NCBI GenBank assembly: GCA_023052935.1
Contig: CM041297.1
Span: forward strand, 91,543,521 to 91,607,520
DNA: 64,000 nucleotides
Source of the DNA: Piezodorus guildinii
Lineage: Eukaryota > Arthropoda > Insecta > Hemiptera > Pentatomidae
Reading direction: 5' to 3'
In this document: positions 55,991 through 64,000 of the stretch, one piece after another
How the letters are laid out: every line of letters starts with the position of its first letter
How positions within the stretch are numbered: the first letter of the stretch is position 1
Translations under genes and position numbers: made by a program
The notes under the pieces: model-generated
Databases searched by the model: none
The model's input: the letters and a program-made list of their open reading frames with translations, nothing else
What the model was told of the DNA's origin: nothing

Positions 55991-56454
55991 AAATTAAATC
56001 TAGATTTGGAAAATTAGTTTCTTTGTATATTATGTGCGTAAAATAAGATAAGGTACTTATCATGCTAAATAATCATATTAAGTAAAGTATCTGTCATGAA
56101 TTTTCATTGTCGTTATGAGTAAAATTACACGGCATTTATCACGAATTTATTTATTATTAAAAAAAAAATAACATACGGGTAGCGTTGGATATGTTTGATG
56201 TCTGTAAAATTTTTGGTATCCTTTAATTTTGATATGGGTATGTTCTACGGCTGCAGTTTATAGTTTAACGTTTTTTTTTTCCTTCAAAAAATGTAATACA
56301 TTTGAGCCGTTCTAGCTCTGCACGTGTTTCTGCAAGCAGTTACTGCATTTAACAATAAAAAAAGTAATTGATCTAGATGTACAATAAGATTAGAAAACGT
56401 ACTTGGTCCAATAAAATTTACTAAGAAGATATGGAAAGCCCATCTTCTTTTCAG
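55991..56454. other. No gene seen
   Basis: Nothing recognised. Confidence 0.5.
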
Positions 56455-56805
56455 ATTCCATGAATAATTATAAGGGATGGAACACGAAGCAAGGGTTTAA
56501 ACAAGCAGGTTGAAGTAGGAATGGTGTGGTGTGTGATACCTGATTCCGGCAAAATCAGGAACATTAAGGTATTTTTAGATGAGTTTATTCGTGACGAAAA
56601 TAGGAGCATTGAGGATATTTCATTGTAAGGATTGGATAGGAAAAGAATTCGATGGCTTAGTAGAGCCTCAAAGCTCAGCTCCGTAAGTCCAGATAGGCTT
56701 TATGATGGTGAAGTTGATAAGGCTTTTGTAGTAAAATGGAAAGATATAGTGTCTGTCTTGTAAGTGTTGAAGTAACCGAAAGCGGCTATCAGTTTCCTGT
56801 CGTTG
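56455..56805 (-). pseudogene. Jockey-like LINE fragment (minus)
   Basis: The minus strand gives YYKSLINFTIIKPIWTYGAE, a stop, GSTKPSNSFPIQSLQ and NILNAPIFVTNKLI. Same region of ORF2 as 32113-32570 and 47565-47875. Several stops. Confidence 0.75.
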
Positions 56806-57154
56806 TGAGTCTTGTGTGTGGAATCCATTAGGCGTTTGTCAGTAGGAATCCTAAATAGCAGATTTATTTATTCGGGAAAAGCGGAATATTACTAAAGGAT
56901 ACTACAGGAAAGAATGTCATAAGTTTACGACGTACCAGATTTTTTAACTGTTGCAATTAACTATAAAGTGAGGTTTAATTGTTATATACTAATTTATTAG
57001 AATTACTTTTATCACTATATTTAGACATTATCAATAATAATTGATAAGGGCTGAAGCCACTTTTAAAATAAACTGCTCATACATCTAATAACTTTACTTG
57101 TAATACGGAATTATCTCCATGAACCTCTAAACAGTAATAAATAAAAAAATACTG
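56806..57154. other. No gene seen
   Basis: Nothing recognised. Confidence 0.45.
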
Positions 57155-58530
57155 TAAATTATTACATAATGGTATATTATTTTCAAATAACTATATTAGG
57201 GTATAACTGTCCATATAGCTCTTTATAGGCAATAAACTAATATGAAAAGTATTAAATAATTCAAAGGAAAATGGCATATCACCACTGCTAATTTCAAAAC
57301 GCTATACCTATCTTGGTTTAATTATGCGCTTATATATAAGTAAAGTTTCCATTATATTTCTTTATTTGGCATTCATTTATTTATTATTTAGGAGAAGCAG
57401 ATTTTATTTATTCGTTATTCTGGTTCTTGAAACGTAAGCTCTCAAATTTTGTCGGGGTGGGAGGAGGAGGGGTAATTTTATTATTTTGTTTTGTTCGATT
57501 GCTAAAATTCATTATTTTAAATAATAAACTAAATCCATTTAAACTAGACAGCGTTATTTTTCCTTTTCTTTCGATTTTCATTCAAGTACGGATTCCAGAA
57601 AACCGTAACACATTTTTTCTCTCTCATCGATAATAACCGAGCTTATCAGGGCATCACATCCAGTTGCTGCTTCACCATATAACATTATTTGTTTTCCTCT
57701 TTGTTCATCGCGGTGTACTGATCTCGAAAGTTTGTTTGCTTATTTATTTAACGTCACTTTATGCTACTATGGCTATCGGACGATGCTACAGTGGGAGTCC
57801 TAAATTTTGCCTATCCAGGTTTTATTAGGATAGGGATCTTTAACGAGTACCTGACATCGCACAGGCTCGGGACCACCTTTTAACGTTCCCTCCGAAGGAC
57901 GGCATAACTTAGGATTTTTTAATCCCATTAAAAAATCCTAGGACCATCTGCGGGTTTGAACCCGTGACCTTTGGCATAGGAGGCTGTTGCTATGCTAATA
58001 ATACTATGCTAACCACCCAGCTGCAAGTGATCCCATGATCTCGAAAGTCTTTAGATTTTTCTTTATCTTCAATAATACCCGATTTTCGGTGGAGGTACAG
58101 CTATTAAAATGTTTTACTTGAATATGTATATTCATCCGTAGATCATTTTTTTTTTCTTTTCCTTATCGCATTGTACTGATTCTAAAATGCAATACATATT
58201 TTTTCTATATCTTCAAAAATAACTGAGTTAAATTTAAGGGTAAAATTTCAATGTTACGTTTTTCTTTTTTCTATGTTTTATAATTATTAGCACTTTTTTG
58301 GGCTTGAAAACACTAACATTTTGTCTCTGTCTTTGAAAATTATGGAGTCACATGTGGTATATACAGGCAAGATTTCAATATATTTTTTTAATCGTGCTTT
58401 ACTGATTCTGAAACTCTATACATATTTTTTCCATCTTCAAAAATGACTAAGTTATGGTATTAATAGATGATTTTCTTTGTTTGTTCAACAAAGGTTCACT
58501 ATTGAAAATAATATACTAAAATATAACTGG
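57155..58530 (+). repeat. Family B repeat, long copy with nested SINE
   Basis: Starts with AATTATTACATAATGGTATA, has TTCGTTATTCTGGTTCTTGA, then internal units near 57610, 58185, 58310 and 58405 (spacing about 95-125 bp), and ends AAAGGTTCACTATTGAAAAT. It is split by the SINE at 57719-58048. Two family ends (about 57530 and 58510) suggest two copies side by side. Confidence 0.7.
57719..58048 (-). mobile_element. tRNA-derived SINE family 2, copy 1, 13-bp TSD
   Basis: Body 57732-58035 with TGATCTCGAAAGT at 57719-57731 and 58036-58048. On the minus strand the head has box A-like TTAGCATAGTA and box B GGGTTCAAACC. The body has a perfect 14-bp stem with a CCC loop (57910-57940) and a second stem CCTATCC/GGATAGG (about 57807-57831). 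The tail is AAATAAATAA. Confidence 0.88.
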
Positions 58531-59344
58531 AATAAAATACACTTGAGAGTGCTTTTTATTTCCACTATATCTACAGCTTATATGCATGTAATAGAACCGA
58601 AAAATGTTGAGTTAATAAATGAAATAGAAAAATAATAATTATTAGAAGAAGGGGAGAGGGATTGGGAGCGCATATAAATTACCAAGCCGTCGGGATTAAT
58701 CCGAAGAGTAAGATAAACATGGGATGCGGGTCGGTAAATGGAATGTTTGCCCCAGGCACAAAATCATACCGTCCGGCATAATCACTCCTTCCCAACCTGT
58801 TTATTTTCCGATTATTTTCCTTCCCGTCGTTGAGCGCTGCAAATAAAACTCCCTTTTTTATAAAATCCCATTTCAATACTACTAAAATTAAATACTGTCT
58901 GCCTAGATTTAAACATAGGATAGCACCAATGTTGGTTCCTGTATACTATGCTATTCCGTTCCTGTATTTCTCTCTCTTGTTTACAATTGTTATGTAGCCT
59001 GCCCTTGCTGTAAAATCCTCTCCTTGTTTATTTTAAACATTATTAAGAATTAGTTATGAATTAGGCAGTGTTAATTATCATTGTTACATATTTAATGTTC
59101 TCTTTTTTCGTCATTTGTCCAGTGCTCTAAAACTGAAAAGGTGTGACTATTAAACATTAAATAAAATAAAAAAGAAACTATAATAACCAAGTATTTTTCT
59201 ATTGACGCAACAGAGAAAATTACCAGTATTATGCACAAACTTAATTTTTAGTATTGTATTAAATTCCTAAAGAATTAAAACTCTTGGAGGGTGTTTGGTT
59301 TAGTAAAGAGTAAGAATTAATAATATTTCTAGATCAATAATTTA
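58531..59344. other. No gene seen; unique block 58640-58870 with a GGATTAATCC site
   Basis: The block is balanced in composition and has the palindrome GGATTAATCC at 58693-58702, which suits a dimer of K50 (Otx/Bicoid-type) homeodomains. Whether it is a regulatory element is not shown. Confidence 0.35.
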
Positions 59345-59385
59345 AACATTGATTTCTAAAACGTACTATATCCAGTTAAGGACTC
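59345..59385. repeat. Solitary end of the 49566 TIR family
   Basis: CATTGATTTCTAAAACGTACTATATCC resembles the TIR inner part; no second end is seen. A SINE follows directly. Confidence 0.5.
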
Positions 59386-59389
59386 GCGG

Positions 59390-59605
59390 CTAATAAATAA
59401 ATTTCCCCTATCCAGGTTTAATTAGGATAGGAATCTTTAACGAGTACCTGACATTGCACAGGCTCGGGGCCACGTTTTAACTCCGAAGGACGGTATAACT
59501 AAGGATTTTTTAATCCCATTAAAAAATCCTAGTGCCACCTGAGGGTTTGAACCCTAGAGCTAAGGCATAGGATGCTGTTATACTAACCAACATGCTACAG
59601 GTAAT
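59390..59605 (-). mobile_element. tRNA-derived SINE family 2, copy 2
   Basis: Same order as 57732-58035: GGGTTTGAACCCT (box B on the minus strand), a 13-bp stem with a CCC loop (59502-59530) and CCTATCC/GGATAGG. It lacks about 60 bp of the 3' part found in copy 1. No TSD found. Confidence 0.8.
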
Positions 59606-60869
59606 CCCTACAAATTCTCTGTCAACGAAATTCGATCACATGCAATCAAATTAAATCATTTATAAATCTATTTAGAGAAAAATTTTACTCGCAAAGGGAA
59701 TAATTAGACACTATTACACTCACGACGATATATCGTCGTCCTGCACTTAAAGGGTTAATTACTTCTTATTTTAATTTATTTATTGGTTAAGTACTCAGCA
59801 TTTCATAGTAAAGTAACGCATACTATTTCCGAAGCTGTTGGATTGTTGTGAGATTGATACAATTTCTGAAAAATGAAGGATAATCTCTTGGATTCAGAGA
59901 AGCATGTTTAAAAAGAAAGGAATAACTTTTACGTTTTACTGTTATAAAATATAATAATTATATTTTATGATATCGTTTTTCTAAACAAAATTTCATACCT
60001 TTTAAATTGATTTTCTATTAAATAATTATTTCTATTTTATAATCTTATTTACATTCACATATCGATGCCACTACATTTGCATTCATAGTTGTAATATGTA
60101 TATGAGCATTACATAGGAACGTTAATGACCTGATAACCCTCTTTGAACCCCTCACCGATTTAATGGAAAGGCAAATTTTATACCTGTATTATTGTTATAT
60201 GCAATAACCCATATAATCATGCAATATATGTCCCTTGAGAGAAATTCCATCGCTTAATTGATGCATTCCACTGCGGCGTATTATTAAATATCTATATTAT
60301 AAGATCTTAAATGGTGCCGTGTCATATATCACCCTTGTTTGTTTATTCATTCGTTGATTAATAAAATCTATATAATGTTGATTAAATATTAATAAGATAT
60401 ACTTATTGATTTACAATAAATATTCTTTCAAACGCTACACTCATAAAAGAAGAAAACATGTTTTGTTAAATTTTTATAATATTTTATTCGTTTTTATTTG
60501 TTTTTATTTGTTTTTTGTATAATTTTTCTTACAACTGTAATATAATTTTAGTTTCAATTTAATACATTTAGATTACATTACATTCATTCAATTTATTATA
60601 AAATTTCCATAAAACAGAAAAACATGTTGCTGATTGTAAGGATGTCTCATCCAAAATCTTACATAAATATGTAAATAAAGTTTATTTCCTTCTTCTTAAA
60701 TTACTAATAAAAATAATTAGTTAATTACAGTTTTGACGCTAATATCTAATCATTTTGACCAACACCCGAACTATCTTATCTTTCATATTAATAACACAGT
60801 CAGTTATTTAACATTCAACATTGATATTTTAATCCAAAAACTTCTCAATGTAAATTTGAAGGAAAACTT
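59606..60869. other. No gene seen
   Basis: Very A+T-rich, nothing recognised. Confidence 0.5.
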
Positions 60870-61575
60870 ATACTATCGCGCTTTCTATACATATTTTCTC
60901 TATCTTAAAAAATAAATGAATTATTGAAGGATTTATAGGTACAATTTCAATTTTTTTCTCTTTTTGATTACTAAAAACTCTAATTATTTGTTTTATCTAT
61001 TTTCGAGAATAACCTAGTTTAAAGCGTATAAGCAAGCAAGATTTATTTTATTCCCTTGTTTCATTTTTGTTTTTTTTCGTTTATGGTTTTTTTCTTGCTT
61101 TACTGATTCTATACCCTTATACATGTTTTTCTCTATCTTAAAAACTAACTGAGGCGTATTTATGTGTAAAATTACTATTTTTTTTTCTTTTATTCTTTCT
61201 CTTTTTTATACTTATTCGCGGTTTTTCGGTTAAAAAACACTGTTAAGTTTTTCTCTATCTAAAAAAAAAAAAATGACAGTTATTGAATTAAATCACATTT
61301 AATCGTCCACTATTTTAAAAATAACCAGCTGATATCAACTTCTATGTGTTAGGATCATCGTTGCATGCCTACTATTTTGTGTCGTATTTCGAAAAAATGT
61401 TCGAGTAGTTTCTGAGAAATGCCGCGGGTGGCGGAGAAACGAATTTTTGTATTCGGATTCTACGTGTCTTGAAACGTAAGCCCTCAAATTTTGAGGCATG
61501 TGGGCAATTTTTTTATTTGTTTGGTCGATTACTAAGGTTCATTATTGAAAATACTAAACTAAAAATGAGTGCATC
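60870..61575 (+). repeat. Family B repeat, copy with four internal units
   Basis: Units at about 60885, 60990, 61115 and 61245 (CTCTATCTTAAAAAATAA-like), then CAGCTGATATCAACTTCTA, TGTTAGGATCATCGTTGC, CGGGTGGCGGAGAAACG, GGATTCTACGTGTCTTGAAA, CTCAAATTTTGAGG and the end AAGGTTCATTATTGAAAAT. This is the most complete plus-strand copy. Confidence 0.75.
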
Positions 61576-62200
61576 CATTAAATAAAAAACATATGATTTC
61601 AAAATTAATATTAAATGCGTGAGTTTATTATTGTGAAGTGATAATTTTTTTTTTCATCAATCAGATAAGATTAGCAATTTAAAATAATATTTATACTTAT
61701 GGATTTGTTTTATTAAGAAATTAGTATTAAGTTTCAAAACTGTTATGTAATGGAATTCTCATTGTGAATTAATAATTCAGGTATAACTTGATAAAGGGGT
61801 AAATTGGAATCCTAAAATATTTTTGAACTTAAGCGGTAAACCTAAAATTGGTGAGCTCTCCCAAGTTAGAATACAAGTTTCCCTCTGGTGATCGCTTTCC
61901 AAGAAGGACCAATCGATGCCTGAGAACTGTTCCCAGTTTCTCGGATGTGGTTTATTCTCTGATAACAATATTCAACAAGAATGATTCGAGTTATATTCGC
62001 GGCTATAACAATACCTAATTTATTATATTAAAACAGGGATTAATATTGATATTAATAAGTAACCAAAATTAACATTGTTATGTTAAAAAAACAAAGAGGG
62101 GGTGGTATAGAATGAAAATTAATATGTGTATTGAAATAATGATGTGAATGTTTTTTTTTTACTCATATTTATGATGTATATATATAATTACATTATATTT

Positions 62201-62202
<2 letters not shown>
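61576..62202. other. No gene seen
   Basis: A+T-rich; a patch at 61790-61960 is more balanced but not recognised. Confidence 0.45.

Positions 62203-62260
<58 letters not shown>
62203..62260. repeat. (TA)n microsatellite
   Basis: About 28 TA units. Confidence 0.95.
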
Positions 62261-62264
<4 letters not shown>

Positions 62265-62609
62265 CCCTACCAATATTACATAAGATAAAGTTGGTAGTGC
62301 AGTCTACTTACTTTAAGTGCTTTTATGTCTTCAACAACTTCTTGTGTTCTACCTATCAACTATTCTTCCATCATACCAGCATTTGTTTTCTTCTAATCTT
62401 TTATTACCGTTTTTTTATAACTAAATTTATGTTTCTATTTCATTGTTCCCATATTTTTATTTTCCTTTAATTCTATAATTTTAATATCAGTTACTTTAAA
62501 GCCCTGATAAAACCGTAAAATTCACGCTCAAACTTTGGCACATCTTAAACACTTCTTTCCTCTAAAAAAAATAATCTGAAAATGCAAGTTCACTCGTACA
62601 GAAAAAATG

Positions 62610-63255
62610 TTGTTTCGATTTATTATTTTCAAAAATAAACCTTTATAATAGACCAAAAAAAAAAAATTACCCTCTCTCAAAATTTGAGGGCTTACGTTTC
62701 GAGATACATAGAACCCGAATAGCGAATAAAAAAATATCCGTTCTGCCGCCGTATGCCGTCCGTGGCATGGCTCTGAAACTACTAGATCAATATTTCTGAA
62801 ATTTGACACAAAAATATCAGGTCATGCAACTATGATCCGAACACCTAGACCATGATATCAGCCGATTAGTTTTAGAATAGCGGCAGAATGGTTTAATAAA
62901 ATAAATCAGTTATTTTTAAAGATAGAAAAAAAATGTATTGAGTCTTATGATCAGAACACAGTGACGATAAAAAAAAAAAAAAAATAATTAATAATTATAA
63001 TAGATAGCTGTTGTTAGTTCTACTCGATAGATAATTAAATTTTCTACAAAAGAAATAAATAATCATTTGAATCGGTTCAGAAATAGCAGAAATGTAGTGG
63101 TTTGAAACTAGCACTAGTGGTAGGCAAATTTGCTTTAAATTATTTATTGCTTTTCATATTAGCTAATTGCCTATAAATAGCTATATAAACAATTATACGC
63201 TGATATAGTTATTTGGAAATAATAAACCTTTGTGTTATAATTTGCTGGGCTTTTT
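62610..63255 (-). repeat. Family B repeat, longest minus-strand copy
   Basis: From the end TTTATTATTTTCAAAAATAA, through CTCAAAATTTGAGGGCTTAC, the GCCGCCGTATGCCG block and TGATATCAGCCG, to AAATAATAAACCTTTGTGTT. It matches 60870-61575 in reverse and adds the far end seen at 55965. Confidence 0.75.
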
Positions 63256-63740
63256 TTTTTTTTAATATAATTCACTATCGAACTAAACTGAGATTGAAAT
63301 TTAATAATTAATTTAAAGTAAATGAAGCTGTAACGAACGGAGTTTTATATGATATTCAAAATAGCAAACAAATAATATGAACAAAATAAAAAGAATGAAA
63401 TGGACTAAATAAATAAGATATGGCCGAGACGAATGAAAGCGTTCCTTGAGAGGCTATAAAAGTTTCCCAACAGCTGAGGAGTTTTATTTGGTGAGGGAGG
63501 CGACCCCGATAGCTTGGATTCACAAGATTGGTAACAATAAAAGTTCATTTAGCTTTCATTCCTGATATTTCTGGGGCTTATAAATTCTTTTCTGACCTTT
63601 TTCGAAGAATAAATTGGGAACAAAACGACTTTGTATATTTCTATATTTTAATGTCGAAAATACTTTTAATTGGAAGGTGAATTGTTGTGGTTGTTCCGCA
63701 AATTTATTTTGTACATTATCAACTTTATTTATCTATAATC
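63256..63740. other. No gene seen
   Basis: 63425-63540 is more balanced in composition and not recognised. Confidence 0.4.
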
Positions 63741-63805
63741 TATGAAGGGTCTTGAGTTCAATATATACTGAAATTATGTATATATTGAACTCAAGACCCT
63801 TCATA
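63741..63805. other. Perfect 28-bp inverted repeat with 9-nt loop
   Basis: 63741-63768 and 63778-63805 are exact reverse complements (arm begins TATGAAGGGTCTTGAGTTC); the loop is TGAAATTAT. It could form a long hairpin in RNA or be a palindromic repair product. No family member is seen elsewhere in the window. Confidence 0.85.
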
Positions 63806-63884
63806 TATACACGTAATAATAATAATTTATCCGGGAGGTAGATGAAGCTCGAGTTATCTGAGAGGAAGGAAAGATGATAGTAAT

Positions 63885-64000
63885 GATAATAATTCTTTAT
63901 TTATTCTGGGACGAGTTCCCTAAGAATAATATTACAAGAAATAAACAATAGTTTTAAGACTAGAGTCTTAGGGTAAAATAATTGACAACATAATTAAATA
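63885..64000 (-). mobile_element. CR1/L2-like LINE, 3' end, runs off the window
   Basis: On the minus strand the 3' UTR matches 40045-40150 (CTAAGACTCTAGTCTTAAAA here, CTAAGACTCTAAAGCCC there). It ends in the stem-loop GGGAACTCGTCCC (63907-63919), AGAATAAATAAAG and a short tail. The ORF would lie beyond 64000. Confidence 0.8.

Noticed and set aside
57155..61575. Family B as a Helitron
   Set aside because: An end hairpin is present, but there is no consistent TC start, no CTRR end after the hairpin and no insertion between A and T that can be shown.
1..64000. CRISPR arrays, operons, rRNA or complete tRNA genes
   Set aside because: Direct repeats here are TE or minisatellite units without spacer structure. 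tRNA-like boxes occur only inside SINEs, and the genome is eukaryotic.

Overview
This is a 64 kb piece of a nuclear genome from an arthropod, most likely an insect. The base composition is very A+T-rich. Long (TA)n tracts recur, poly(A)-tailed retrotransposons are common, and one short exon has a pyrimidine-tract/AG acceptor and a GTAAGT donor. There is no sign of prokaryotic gene organisation. I cannot name the species; a hemipteran-like genome is only a guess.

Host gene content is almost nil. The one convincing host exon is 80 bp (48697-48776, + strand) and reads as part of an ADAM/ADAMTS-type (M12B) metalloprotease propeptide. If that is right, most of the window is intron of that gene filled with mobile DNA.

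Mobile DNA, left to right: tRNA-derived SINE (970-1170, 15-bp target-site duplication, TSD); 3' fragment of a CR1/L2-like LINE (3395-4224); R2-like restriction-endonuclease LINE fragment (4419-5190); RTE-like LINE (8219-9608, 14-bp TSD); a second decayed LINE (9690-10245); clusters of an unclassified A+T-rich family B; a second restriction-endonuclease LINE fragment (17405-17995); a foldback-like palindrome about 3 kb long (20600-23795) carrying 112-bp and 21-bp tandem repeats in both arms; a complete, intact Jockey-like LINE (24100-28917, 10-bp TSD, 33-base poly(A)); a long-TIR element (29812-30564); another Jockey fragment (32099-32584, 14-bp TSD) and a SINE (32716-33039, 14-bp TSD); a second LINE with a full 942-codon ORF on the minus strand (about 40021-43770); two related TIR elements (45811-46676, with an LTR-like insertion, and 49566-50919); an RTE copy (51928-52406, 14-bp TSD); SINEs at 48061, 57719 and 59390; and the 3' end of another CR1/L2-like copy at the right edge.

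The three most interesting signals are: (1) the intact Jockey-like element, whose two ORFs are in the same frame and separated by a single TAA followed at once by ATG; (2) the palindromic foldback-like element; and (3) a dispersed motif of the form CTGANGA - hairpin - GAAACGTY, whose hairpin changes by paired substitutions between copies, as a hammerhead-ribozyme-like RNA would. That motif repeatedly occurs as inverted pairs. Everything is read by eye; no alignments or searches were run.
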